Under the pieces are notes generated by a model. The model did not search any database. It was not told where the DNA came from and saw only the letters and a list, made by a program, of their open reading frames with translations. 64,000 nt of DNA from Actinostola sp. cb2023 (taxonomy: Eukaryota; Cnidaria; Anthozoa; Actiniaria; Actinostolidae). The stretch lies in contig JAUJYZ010000601.1 in the NCBI GenBank assembly GCA_033675265.1, forward strand, positions 46,001-110,000. The letters run 5' to 3'. Shown here piece after piece: positions 44,219 through 60,789 of the stretch; position 1 is the stretch's first letter, and every line of letters begins with the position of its first letter. The translations under genes and the position numbers were made by a program.

Positions 44219-44407
44219 AGCAAAAAGAACGATAGCAACGAAGCCAAAGCTAGCACCACGCTAAAAGCCCGAACTGCAAACTCTGCCAGTAGGCCCTAAG
44301 CCCATGAGGGGTCCCCCGAGGATCGGAATCAGCATTACTTGGAGATACCGCTGGACCAGCTTGACTCGGTTTTAACTTAGCCTAAATTACATTCAGCCAC
44401 ATTTAAA
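44219..44407 (-). repeat. split direct repeat A1
   Basis: 189-bp outer 5' repeat of the element, ending at the host junction ATTTAAA/TACTC; identical in layout to A2. Confidence 0.93.
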
Positions 44408-44635
44408 TACTCAAGGGTGTTACTGGGGGCCTTGGTTTTGGGTAAAATGCTAAACAATTTTCCTTAATTGGGTTTGGAACAGAAATATAAAACGATTTTC
44501 GGCTACATAATATCCATATATCTCGTGAAACTTAACATTTTGGTGCATTAGTTTAAATTTGACACGGTTTTCTTTGTTATTCATAGGGCTTTATCTCCGG
44601 TATTGACCGGTTGAACAATAGAATTGAATTGAATT

Positions 44636-44715
44636 GCTCATTATGAATTCACCGGGATGTATCATATACAGCCCTGGGTTGTATATGAATACATCCCGGT
44701 GAATTCATAATGAGC
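44636..44715. repeat. 80-bp palindrome
   Basis: Arms GCTCATTATGAATTCACCGG then GATGTAT and the exact complement, with further pairing (TCATATAC/GTATATGA) in the loop. A second, similar hairpin lies at 44850-44927 with arms containing GGCAATAAGCC and ATAAATCCC. Confidence 0.9.
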
Positions 44716-45149
44716 ACTGAAATGCTATTCATGCTATTCATATAGTATTCATGCTAAATAACACTCCAAAAAATACCAGAAAATGCCTCAGATTGCTTCG
44801 TGCGAAAACTTTGTCAAATTTAAACTACATGTAAGTCAGATAAATACCTCGAACGTCGGCAATAAGCCTATAAATCCCTCGGGCATACGGCCCTCGGGAT
44901 TTATATGGCTTATTGCCTCCGTTCTCGGTATTTCTCTCTTACTTTTTCAACATAAGGGATGGGTCACGTAACTTGTTACTTCACAAATCACGTTTTTCAA
45001 GACAAAAGGTATCAACGTTATTTTTGTGTTTTAATGTTTGTTTTTTAAATGTTCTTATTATGGTCTGCCTTAACAGCCCTTAAATGAGAATGATGGTCCA
45101 GGTGTTAAAGGCTATTTTATATAATAGGGACATCAAAGGTACAAACACA

Positions 45150-45270
45150 AATACATGTAAGCAAATGTAACTGTTAGTTTATTAAGCATTTGTTTTATAT
45201 TTTGAGACATTAAAAAAACAATTACCCACAAAGCCACAAGTACAGTGTAGTGCTTGGGCTGCTGGTGTAA
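45150..45270. repeat. dispersed repeat, copy 2
   Basis: Partner of 22140-22270; see that entry for the shared blocks. Confidence 0.4.
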
Positions 45271-45539
45271 ATATATCTACGATAACAGTAAATGTTTTGA
45301 AAGTAAACTAACTGGGACAATCAACTACTTCTCATTCTTGCTGCGTTTCAGTTTCTTTCTGATATAAAGGTTTTCATATAATGACGTTCAAGATTTAGGG
45401 CCGTTAACAAATGCCAATGTGATATGTATTAAGAACTGACTTACCATATTAAAACTTTATCGTAAGTTTATAACCCTGAATGCATTTAAGTGGGAGAACT
45501 GATGCTGCACTGACCCTGGACGAATTGTGAGCTTTGTGA

Positions 45540-45805
45540 ATCCTTTCCTTCCTTCCCTTCCCTTCCCTCCCTCCCTTCCTTCCTTCCCTTCCCTTCCCTT
45601 CCCTTCCCTTCCCTTCCCTTCCCTTCCCTTCCCTTCCCTTCCCTTCCCTTCCCTTCCCTTCCCTTCCCTTCCCTTCCCTTCCCTTCCCTTCCCTTCCCTT
45701 CCCTTCCCTTCCCTTCCTTCCCTTCCCTTCCCTTCCCTTTCTTTCTTTTCCCTTCCCTTCCGTTCTTTTCCTTTCCTTCCTATCATTTCTTTTCCTTCCT
45801 TCCTT
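45540..45805. repeat. (CCCTT)n satellite-like tract
   Basis: About 40 units of TTCCC, with imperfect TTCC and TTTC variants at both ends. A polypyrimidine tract on the plus strand; the long Lys/Arg/Glu/Gly frames on the minus strand are by-products. Confidence 0.98.
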
Positions 45806-45875
45806 TAATGATTCAACATGATCCAACAACTTTCACGAACGTACTCTCTCTATATATTTTCAGAAATCCATAATC

Positions 45876-45980
45876 AGACTCGTCACATATTTTAGTTAAA
45901 AGACTCGTCACATATTTTAGTTAAAAGACTCGTCACATATTTTAGATAAAAGACTCGTCACATATTTTAGATAAAAGACT
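45876..45980. repeat. 25-bp tandem repeat
   Basis: Four copies of AGACTCGTCACATATTTTAG followed by TTAAA or ATAAA. Confidence 0.92.
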
Positions 45981-46078
45981 ATGGTGTCTATACCTTAGCA
46001 TCACAACACCAACAACTTGGCTAATTAGCTAGCAAATGCACGTACATACTCGGTACTACTTTTACCATTTCTAACATA

Positions 46079-47590
46079 CTAAAGAAGATGCTTCTTCAAA
46101 ACTGTGAGTACTAATTCCTCACCGTGACAGTCTCCAGTCGAAACACAAATGTCCACAGGTGTCAAATGAGACTCGTTCTGAGTATTCACTGATGCACCGT
46201 GTTGTAACAGCAGCTCAACGAGCTCAACATCGACATTTCTAACTGCTGAAAACAGAGGAGTCTCCCCTACGGAGTCCATGGCATTCACATTTGCCCCCTT
46301 ATCTAGTAGTAGCTTCACAATGTCTTGTTCCATATCATGGTGTGTACACACGTGATGTAAAGGTGAGTATAGGCTAAGGACTTCTTGGGCATTAACACTG
46401 GCTCCCATTTCAATGAGTTTCTTTGCTACGTCCATGTTACTGTGTCTATTTTCCGAGCTACAGATGAATAAGAGAGGGGTCAATCCATACAGATCCCTCG
46501 ACTCTATAGCAGCCCCAGCATTGAGAAGCGATTCAGTAATATCTGCATCGCCTGCATGGTGAAGAGCCTGCCTGCCTTGCCTGTCTGCCAGGTTAATGTC
46601 AGCCCTAGAACGAAGTAGAAACTCTACCATCGGTTTATTTCCAGGAATTCCACATGCAACGATCAGGGGCGTGTCTCTGACGCGCGTTCTAGCATTGACG
46701 TCACATCCAGAGTTGAGTAAGACCTTAGCTGTGGTTATGTATCCATGCTTTGAAGCGTAAAACAGAGCATTGAAGCCGATTGAATTACGATCGTGAACAT
46801 TAGCACCCTTTTCGAGAAGCAACTTCATGTTCTCAACGTCAGGATTCTTCGCTGTGCAGGTTAATGGAGTATCACCAAACGCATTACGAGCATTCACTTC
46901 AGCGCCATTCTCGCAAAGTAACCTAGTAGCATCAGCTTTGCCATTTAAAGCAGTAAAATGTAAAGGTGCCTTGCCACGAAACCCTTTAGCATTCACACTG
47001 CTTCCATTTGCAATGAGAAGTGAAAGCGACTGTACATTACCAGTGGCCGCAGCTGCATGAATAGCCATGTTATATTGAGCGTCCGTGACATGAGCGTTTG
47101 CACCATGAGATAACAAGTACTCGACTACATCGCATTGATTATGAGCACTCGCGAGAATCAACGGAGTCGCAGCTTTATCTTGGGGATCTCTTGAAAAGCT
47201 ATTTACTCTTTCGCCACGTTTTAGTAACATTTTCATATGGTGGACATTACCTCGTTTAGCTCCAGCATGAATCATCGACTGAGGCTGTTCTTTGCCTGCA
47301 GCTTTCTTGATCATGTGCAACATCTGTTGTCTCCTCAAGGAATCATGAGATTTCTTCACTAGTTCTTCAGGAAGTGACGGATCGTCATCGTGAGTTGATG
47401 TCTTGGTTGACAAGGCAATCCACGTGTCCAGATGGCTTGGACTGCAGTTCAGGATGATACTAAGCGTTTCAAGATCTCCGTTGATGCAGGAAATATGAAG
47501 TACGCTGAGGCCAGTATTACTGTTTGGAGACACGGTTGCGTGGAACGCGAGGAATTTTAGCGTTAAATGAGGAGTTACTTCAGGATCCAT
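46079..47590 (-). CDS. ankyrin-repeat protein
   Basis: A 503-residue protein in one uninterrupted coding exon, from ATG at 47590 to TAG at 46079. About 13 ankyrin repeats, each about 33 residues: e.g. TPLILASAHNQCDVVEYLLS, KAPLHFTALNGKADATRLLC, NALFYASKHGYITTAKVLLN, ETPLFSAVRNVDVELVELLL. A non-ankyrin insert at about residues 60-100 contains basic and charged residues. No SOCS box, death domain, kinase or membrane segment is seen, so it is a likely cytosolic scaffold or adaptor of unknown partner. Just upstream, TTCATTTTCCAG at 47612 is a good 3' splice site, so a 5'UTR exon probably lies further up. Sequence is too generic to name an orthologue. Confidence 0.88.
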   Translation of the reverse strand: MDPEVTPHLTLKFLAFHATVSPNSNTGLSVLHISCINGDLETLSIILNCSPSHLDTWIALSTKTSTHDDDPSLPEELVKKSHDSLRRQQMLHMIKKAAGKEQPQSMIHAGAKRGNVHHMKMLLKRGERVNSFSRDPQDKAATPLILASAHNQCDVVEYLLSHGANAHVTDAQYNMAIHAAAATGNVQSLSLLIANGSSVNAKGFRGKAPLHFTALNGKADATRLLCENGAEVNARNAFGDTPLTCTAKNPDVENMKLLLEKGANVHDRNSIGFNALFYASKHGYITTAKVLLNSGCDVNARTRVRDTPLIVACGIPGNKPMVEFLLRSRADINLADRQGRQALHHAGDADITESLLNAGAAIESRDLYGLTPLLFICSSENRHSNMDVAKKLIEMGASVNAQEVLSLYSPLHHVCTHHDMEQDIVKLLLDKGANVNAMDSVGETPLFSAVRNVDVELVELLLQHGASVNTQNESHLTPVDICVSTGDCHGEELVLTVLKKHLL

Positions 47591-48549
47591 TAGGCATGTG
47601 AGATAACGTTACTGGAAAATGAAGCAAACAATAATCATTAGTTCAGGAATAGAGACTGCAAAACACTCCCTACTTTTTCGCGAAACTCCGTCGAGAAGAG
47701 TTGTAGTTTGATCGACTCGTTGATCGGGACGCGGGAAAATGAGACGAGAAGAAAAGACGCGAGGGGAGTGAGGCGAGAAGGGAAGGCTGGAGTCCTCATA
47801 GCCTGGCTCTAAAGCCGGGGAGGGAGAGGGGAAGAGGGGTGGAAAGAAGAGGTGGAACAGGCTAGAGTCCTCATAGTGTTTGAATAATTAGGAATGCTTG
47901 CGTTGCTGCCCTTTTTCAACGGCAGTATAAAGCCTGTTTGAATGCTTATTTGCTGGAAATAACAAACTCAGATGTCAGCTCAGCTTAACATTAGGAAACC
48001 ATCGTGTCTCAATTGGTAATAATCGGTATGATAAATGCCTCGAAATTTACAAATTCGCGAAAAGGACAACAGAGTGAATCTCCCACAATTGAAAACAAAA
48101 TCAATAATAATTTCAAGAACTACTTTAGCTGATAACTGCTTGAAACATTGCAGGTTATTTGACTTGATTGTCTACAAATTAGGGAGGATTGAACCGTTTT
48201 GGGCTGATACGTTTAACGCCGGAGTTTATCCGCTTACTGAACTGAACGGACGCCAGACAACTCACAGTGTTCGAATCATTACTGAAATGCATTGCGTTGT
48301 TGCTCTGAGTGCTCTCATTCAATGTCAGAATTCAGCCTGTTTACCTAGGGACAAACCATTAGAACATGGGGAGGGGTTCAGAATACGATGGGCATAGAAA
48401 CCGACAGGCCGATTTTTCTCACTAACACAAAAATTCAAAACAACAATTTATTACGATATTTGCATCGCTGTAGTCGATGTTGCACGATATGATTATAGGG
48501 TTAAAGACTTGCTCGATATATATATATGTAAAGCACATTTGGGCAATTC
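47591..48549. other. intergenic, upstream of the ankyrin gene
   Basis: Contains the probable 5'UTR intron of the ankyrin gene and a G/A-rich stretch at 47700-47870. A 120-codon plus-strand frame at 48035-48397 has no recognisable domain; its status is open. Confidence 0.4.
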
Positions 48550-48656
48550 TGGAGATAGACTGATTCCATATCCATAAGCCGCTGTTTCGCTCTTTTACCC
48601 TGGAGGTCGCTCATATCAAGAGCGAACAGACCGACTTATGGAATCAGTCTATTCTG
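48550..48656. mobile_element. short hairpin MITE
   Basis: Ends ATAGACTGATTCCATA and TATGGAATCAGTCTAT are perfect inverted repeats about 100 bases apart; the inner CGCTCTT/AAGAGCG also pairs. Confidence 0.7.
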
Positions 48657-48690
48657 GAGAGTGCGCTATAGAAATAATAAAGTATGATGG

Positions 48691-48745
48691 TGATTATTAT
48701 TATTATTATTATTATTTTTTTGGTTATTAGCAACAACCACCTCCC

Positions 48746-48789
<44 letters not shown>

Positions 48790-48894
48790 TACCAGTATTA
48801 CCTTTTATAACTTATTATTTTGGTTATTAGCAACCACCTCCCACCCCCCCCCCCCCCCCCCCTACCAGTATTACCTTTTATAACTTACGATCCC

Positions 48895-48963
<69 letters not shown>
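48691..48963. repeat. ATT tract and three long poly-C runs in a tandem duplication
   Basis: An (ATT)n tract (48691-48716) is followed by C runs of about 43 (48747-48789), 19 (48844-48862) and 68 (48896-48963). They are separated by duplicated text TACCAGTATTACCTTTTATA and TTGGTTATTAGCA. Part of that text (TATTACCTTTTATAACTTAC) recurs at 49409. Exact run lengths are likely to be unreliable in any assembly. Confidence 0.85.
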
Positions 48964-48965
<2 letters not shown>

Positions 48966-49591
48966 CCCCAATCCCAACGTGAATGTATATATATAAAAAG
49001 GTCATATCGCATACACAGAGATTCAAAGTGTGTGTCTCTTATCAACATGATAACAATGTCTCATACTGATTCAATTGTGGACAGACACACTACTATTCCG
49101 ATCCAGACTAGACTGATAGTTTATAAAGGGTGAGGGGAGGGGGTGATCAAAATAGATTGTCCATACATCATTACCTGCTATTACTCATGCTTTGATATCA
49201 CCTAAGTTGTTTTATCCACCAAATAACAGTTTGATGAAATAAATACATCCGTAGTGATTCGATTCATCTTCTACGGGATCTTATTCTGCTTATTCGAGAC
49301 TGGCAAGTGAGACCTTGTCAAGTGAATATTGACGTCAATATATCTCAGTTTTTCAACAGTTTTTCATGAATATACGACATAAAAAAATGGTAAAGAAGGA
49401 TTACACAGTATTACCTTTTATAACTTACGATATATTAACTCCGTTGTATCTAAACGTATCAGCCAGAGCATTTACTTTCGATGTCCTTGATTCTTGACTT
49501 CGATCGGGTTTTGTTTTTATTTGACTTGTCCAGCGGTTTCATCTTGGTGACAGTAGAATGAAGAAATTACTAATTTCACAAGATTTTCAAG

Positions 49592-55097
<5,506 letters not shown>

Positions 55098-55421
55098 GTA
55101 ACACAAACTGCTAAAAACTGATGAATTGCTAATTGTTATGAAGTCACTACTAAGAAATTTAGGGCTTGGTCTTTGACGTTCTGTCTGTCTTGGTCTGTCT
55201 GTCTGTCTGTCTTGGTCTGTTTGTCTGTCTTGGTTTGGGTGTTTGTCTGTCTCTGTCTTGGTCTGGGTGTGTGTGTCATTCTGATCATTGCTAAGGTTGT
55301 ATGTCTTTAGAAAAAGAGAGATTTAAGTGTCATTATACAAATTAATGCAGTATCATATCGGATCTCGAAATTCAATTTGTTTAGAATTTCATATTATTTC
55401 CGTCAGGAAGCTTACATAATG

Positions 55422-56449
55422 CCTGGTTTTCAAGCGCAAGCATAAGAAACATTTGTCGTGTGAAAACATGCGGGCCGACGCCGCAAACATAAGCGCACGT
55501 TGCGTCAGGCCTTTTTCACAATGAAATCAGGCCTCTTGTGCTTGCGCTTATGCTTGCGTCTGGCTCGTTTTCACAGTGACATAAGGCCTCTTGTACTTGC
55601 GCTTATGCTTGTGTCTGGCCCGTTTTTACAGTGAAATAAGGCGTATTGTGCTTGCGCTTATGCTAGCGTCTGGCTCGTTTTCACAGTGACATAAGGCCTC
55701 TTGTGCTTGCGCTTATGCTTGCGTCTGGCTCGTTCTCGCAGTGAAATAAGGCCTCTTGTGTTTGCGCTTATGCTTGCGTCTGGCTCGTTTTCATAGTGAA
55801 ATCAGGCCTCTTGTGCTTGCGCTTATGCTAGCGTCTGGCTCGTTTTCATAGTGAAATCAGGCCTCTTGTGTTTGCGCTTATGCTTGCGTCTGGCTCGTTT
55901 TCATAGTGAAATCAGGCCTCTTGTGTTTGCGCTTATGCTTGCGTCTGGCTCGTTTTCATAGTGAAATCAGGCCTCTTGTACTTGCGCTTATGCTTGTGTC
56001 TGGCTCGTTCTCGCAGTGAAATAAGTCCTCTTGTACTTGTGTCTGGCTCGTTTTCATAGTGAAATCAGGCCTCTTTTACTTGCGCTTATGCTTGCGTCTG
56101 GCTCGTTTTCACAGTGAAAATAAGGCCTCTTGTGCTTGCGCTTATGCTTGCGTCTGGCTCGTTTTTATAGTGAAATAAGTCCTCTTGTGCTTGCGTTTAT
56201 ACTTGCGTCTGGCTCGTTTTCAAAATGAAATAAGGCCTCTTGTGCTTGCGCTTATGCTTGTGTCTGGCTCGTTTTCACAGTGAAACAATGCCTCTTGTGC
56301 TTGCGCTTATGCTTGCGTCTGGCTCGTTTTCAGTGAAATAAGGTCTCTTGTGCTTGCGTCTGGCTCGTTTTCAAAATGAAATAAGGCCTCTTGTGCATGT
56401 GCTTGTGCTTGTGCTTGTGCTTGTGCTTGCGTCGCTAGTGAAAATCAGG
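55422..56449. mobile_element. MITE with expanded 55-bp satellite core
   Basis: Ends CCTGGTTTTCA and (reverse complement) CCTGATTTTCACTAGCGAC are inverted repeats. The core (55500-56420) is about 17 units of 55 bp built on TGGCTCGTTTTCACAGTGAA, ATAAGGCCTCTTGTGCTTGC and GCTTATGCTTGCGTC. A TTAA follows the right end. Confidence 0.8.
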
Positions 56450-56799
56450 GTTAAGTAGTTTCGCACTTTCCTTTCCTTTTCTTATTGGCAATCTTTGCTT
56501 CAAGCCAGTTTGGCATGTTTGTTACTCGTACTTTGAATTACACCGTGTCCCCTACCTACAGACAGTTCAGCTAATATTATCTCATTAGTAGTAAGATATA
56601 CAGTCTGTCGATTTTAGTCGATTTTTCAGTCTTGATTCGAATCTTGAAGATAAAAACTTGGCGTCGACTCCTTCTCCGAACTTCGATACCAAAAACTTTG
56701 GTCCTTTTCGTTGGCTGTGATCAATGTGAGATACGGATTTAGTAGCTTAGTCTATTACTCAAGCGATCATGCATGTAGAAGTACATTTTTGTCACATTG

Positions 56800-56818
56800 A
56801 ATAATAATAATAATAATG
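56800..56818. repeat. short (AAT)n tract
   Basis: Six AAT units. Confidence 0.9.
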
Positions 56819-56980
56819 ACTTTATTTCAAGCACGTACACAGTTGCTAGAAATGTTTCATATGCTTTGAAACTTTTTGATTTTTGATATTTTATTTACAG
56901 TTTCTTTTGGCTAGTATTATTTGTGTTTCATCTACAAATTCGCATATGATGGTGGTATGTGATTACTGAATGTTATTAAG

Positions 56981-57192
56981 CCTGGTTTTCAGTAGCGGCC
57001 CAAGCATAAGAACTTGGGTCATGTAAAAACGGATCCAACGCAAGCATAAGAACTTGGGTCATGTAAAAACGGATCCAACGCAAGCATAAGAACTTGGGTC
57101 ATGTAAAAACGGATCCAACGTAAGCATAAGGGTCAAAATGTCTCTTTTTTTTGTACTTGCACTTAAGTTTGCGTCGCTAGGTGTAAACAAGG
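56981..57192. mobile_element. short relative of the 55.4-kb MITE
   Basis: Starts CCTGGTTTTCAGTAGCG and ends CGCTAGGTGTAAACAAGG. It contains three 40-bp tandem units (CAAGCATAAGAACTTGGGTC then ATGTAAAAACGGATCCAACG) at 57001-57120. Confidence 0.7.
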
Positions 57193-59439
57193 CTGTACTG
57201 ATTGGACCAATCAATATCAAAAGGCCACTTAGATTACCCGACATCGTATTAGGACACACTACATGTCCAGTTTGTGGCTGCTGTATCATTTCCTGAACAG
57301 CAGCAACACCCTTCAAATTGAACAACACCTTCACAAGATGTTACTGAAATCAATCTTATCATTACTGAGAAAACGTCGCTATCGAGGGAGCTACTTGAAC
57401 GTCACAATACACTTCATGATTCTATCGTTCAGAACTCACTGAATTCTTACTTAGACTTTCCAAGCAGTCAAGAGTTTCAACCAATTTAAGCATCTACTAT
57501 TGTACTTTGTCACTCGCATCTCAAGGTTTTTCTTGTGGAAAGAACAGATTGTAAAGGCACGTTTATTTTTAGAGGACATTGATCGACGTAATATGGTATG
57601 TGACGTCTTTATCGACTCAAACAACAGGTTGATTGAATTCCTAGCCACTTCGTCTGTTTCTCGGTAAAAGCAGAACTAAATGTACCTGTTTCCTGAGTTA
57701 GTAAGTAGGCATAGTGACACAAGACATGGTTCCCTCCCATTTCCTGTAACAGTTTTCACTTTCGGAACCAAGAATAATACCAAATATGTCGGCGAAGATC
57801 AATTTTGTGTCTTCACTGCGCCATTTATTTTTATAGTACATCTTTTGTTATCTCGCTTTCCCAAGGCGAACGTGTTAGCTTAACCTTTTGGACTTTCTGT
57901 GGGAGTCAGTTGAATAAGCGAATCAGGAAGTTGATTCACGGGCTGTTTCGCGAAAACAAAAGCACAGTGTGGTACTAGAAGCGTTGCTGAATCATGTGCT
58001 GATATTGTGTGTCAGAGTCCGCGGTTGATCTGGTACAAAAACAACGTTTACTGTGAATAAATCTGGCCCTAAGCTTGTTGTGGTTTACACAAGTTTCTGA
58101 AAACGGAAAAAGATGCTTCAGATATGTTGTATCAACCTGTTGGTTCCGTTGTAGTAAGAGTTTGATCACTAATTTCATTTTAACCGCGCTAGTTAACACA
58201 GAAAGTGAAAGTCATTTTGTAACCACAGTGAGTTGAATTAATTTAATAAAAGGTGAAAGGAAAAGATACCGTAAAATAGCGCTGATGTACATTAGCTTTA
58301 TCTTCGCCGGATTTGCTAAGGTTCGCTGCCAATTCATTACATCAGAAACACTTGTTTATAATGCCGATTCGAGTACTAATTTTAACTTTGGAAGTAGAGA
58401 ATGGTTTTGTGTTGATAATTGTTATTATTCATTGAATACATGTGGATATTAAGTCATAAAGAGAGAAAAGGCCTATGTAGTATTTGTCGAAGCCGAGCGT
58501 CCACGAGAAGCAAAGCTGTCGTTCTGATAAGCCGCTTTCACTTCAAAGTTTTGTCAAATCAACGAACAAAACTTATTTATGTGTCAAGGTTAGCAAGTCA
58601 ATCAAGCAAAACCTTGAGATATATCGCAAGCAGTAGTTCAGATTTACCACATCTTAGCCTTATAAAAGATATTGTATTCACTGGATTGAGATTTAATTTA
58701 TGGTTTTGATTTATTAGGCAAGAATCCTAGTGATTTGAATGACTCATTTGCCATTGTCTTAATAGGGTCACCTGTTTCAAAGATCGTTTACAAAACATCC
58801 GTCATTTAATCCTTAACTCAAGCTTAACAAAGGGGCCTTCAATCTGTGAGTTTTGGTTCGAGGTCAGTGATAATCTAAAGGCTTCAAAGAAAAGCTTGAT
58901 GAGGTCTTTTAGGGCTCTGTTATGTCTGCCATGTAAACGTGTCACGTTTCGCTTTCACTGCTGGTCTCTGCCCTTCACTTAGAAATCACTGAGATAAAGA
59001 TCAAGTTACTCCACAGCGCACAGACTACGATTATTCGCTGGATACTAAATACGCTTTAGCCTGCTGAATAGCCCAAGGGTGAAAGAACTCATCTGTAGCT
59101 CCCATGCTATTTAGCGCTGAAACTCGCTTCCACGACCTTTACTTTCGGATTATTGCTAAAAAAATTCCGAGTCATTGACTTTTTTGGGTGGGTTAGAGTG
59201 GGTGAGGATGGGAAGGGTTTGCTTATGTGCTTTCAAAATAAACAAGCATCAATATCCCAGTTAGTGACTGACCATGATTGGCCAATTTGACACTGCTCTT
59301 ACACCTGATTTGTGACGTCAAACTAATTTCCTTCACTTGTGTCACGGTCTGTTGATTATCATCAAACGACTTTTGGAATGCACAGAGTGTATACGAATCT
59401 AAACAACCAAGCGACTAACACAGTAAACGAATCGCCAAA
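57193..59439. other. no gene seen; snail upstream region
   Basis: Scanned for a METTL2 C-terminal exon without success. Short frames here show no domain. The last 200 bases before snail include an inverted CCAAT motif (ATTGGCCAAT at about 59277). No TATA box stands out. Confidence 0.4.
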
Positions 59440-60540
59440 ATGCCCAAATCTTTTCTTGTCAAGAAGAAGACAGAGCGTTATAAGAAGCTGCCAAATGCTC
59501 TGATTGTATCGAGCCCTGGAAATGGTAAGTTGAGAAGATATGTTCGAGCTTAATGCTCTGTTGATGCACTTGTGTAGTGGGTAACAAGTGTAGCCCCATC
59601 CAACGACAGCGCTCGATGCTTTGCTCCTTGGGTTTTACGAGTTCAGTTTCTTAGGAAGTCCAGCATTTGCTTATTAGTTTAAGTAAAACATCTGTTGTAC
59701 CTTTCTCAAGTATCTAAATTTATAATTTTCATGTGTAATCTTATATTATATAATGACCATGTGTTTTTATGATATGCAACAGGTTTTGTGAGAGAGTTTA
59801 ATCAAATCAGCGCCGTACAGTCTGGCCTGGTCGATAGTCCACAAGAATCTGCGCCGAAGAAACCCAAACTTATAGAACCTCGCTTCAAAGTCGTTTGCGA
59901 GCCAAATAAATTTCATGTACAAAATCAGATTGTGAATCCACCATTTGGGATCAACAAATCTCCAACTGAGCCACAGAATCGAGGGGGTGAGCAATGCTTT
60001 GTCAAGCAAGCACTTGTCGACAGTACCAATGCAAATGGACTAGAAAGTGCCGCAGGGAAGTTTATCTACGATGGCAAAATTAAACAGTTATCAAGCAAGA
60101 ATCAATGTCAGCATTGTAACAAAACGTACACATCCCTGACAAACCTACTAAGACATCAACAGTTCCACTGTAGTCCCCAACAGAAAAGGCCATTCCATTG
60201 TAAACACTGCGAAAAACTATACGTATCTCTTGGAGCGCTGAAAATGCACATTCGTACTCATACCCTCCCGTGCAAATGCAAGATTTGCGGCAAGGCTTTC
60301 AGTCGGCCATGGCTATTGCAAGGACATATTCGAACTCATACAGGGGAGAAACCATATAAGTGCTCACAGTGTCAAAGGGCTTTCGCCGATCGGTCGAATC
60401 TCAGAGCGCATCTTCAGACCCATTCCGATGTAAAGAAGTACTGTTGCTCGCGATGTTCCAAGTCGTTCTCGCGTATGTCTCTTTTAAATAAGCACGAAGA
60501 CTCATGTCCTGTATATTTGCAGCATACTACGAAGTTTTAG
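59440..60540 (+). CDS. snail: Snail-family zinc-finger transcription factor
   Basis: Two exons: 59440-59524 and 59783-60540 (donor AATGGTAAGT, acceptor ATATGCAACAG), together about 280 residues. The N-terminus [20 protein letters not shown] is the SNAG repression motif that recruits LSD1/CoREST-type corepressors. The middle is low in recognisable structure and has a basic patch APKKPKL. The C-terminus has five C2H2 fingers. Finger 1 is [21 protein letters not shown]. Fingers 2-5 follow the Snail plan: [55 protein letters not shown] and [20 protein letters not shown], the last ending H-x4-C. These bind E-box DNA (CANNTG). Family function: repressing epithelial genes in mesoderm or endomesoderm formation. 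Stop at 60538-60540; AATAAA at about 60773 is a likely polyA signal. Confidence 0.95.
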
Positions 60541-60771
60541 AAAGCAACAAATATAAATAATTTGACACTAATTGACTTAGTTACGCAAGTATCACCATAC
60601 TGGTATGTATAGTAAAAGCACCATTCTACTGGCAAAACCATGAACATTTCAGTAGATATATAAGAAGCCGCAGCTCGTTTTCTTCATGTACATTATTGTA
60701 AAGTTATAATAATATTATTGTTATTATTTAAATAGAAGTCTCTAGCACTACAAGTTGCTGGCCTGAAATCA

Positions 60772-60779
60772 AATAAAAC
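60772..60779 (+). terminator. polyadenylation signal of snail
   Basis: CAAATAAAAC about 230 bases after the stop codon. Confidence 0.55.
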
Positions 60780-60789
60780 TAGTGATCAT

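Larger units (their letters stand above)
38196..44407 (-). mobile_element. Ngaro-type YR retrotransposon, nearly complete
   Basis: A 6.2-kb element with split direct repeats. On the minus strand the order is A1 (44407-44219), gag (44189-43131), a repeat-filled spacer (42900-41530), RT/RNase H (41423-39785), tyrosine recombinase (39878-38842), B1 (38711-38597), A2 (38601-38413), a 102-bp spacer and B2 (38310-38196). A1 and A2 are 189 bp each; B1 and B2 are 115 bp each, nearly identical. B1 and A2 overlap by the pentamer TTAAA, which also occurs at both outer ends (ATTTAAA and GTTAAAA), as expected if recombinase-mediated integration used a short core. Each pol frame carries one single-base shift in a homopolymer. 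Confidence 0.93.

Noticed and set aside
45449..45829. Lys/Arg/Glu/Gly repeat proteins on the minus strand and Pro/Phe/Ser on the plus strand
   Set aside because: Translation of a CCCTT microsatellite.
48035..48397. 120-codon plus-strand frame
   Set aside because: No domain, no clear promoter or splice context, and composition like the flanking non-coding sequence.
55500..56420. 55-bp array considered as a centromeric or telomeric satellite
   Set aside because: Only about 17 units, bounded by MITE ends, inside a gene intron.
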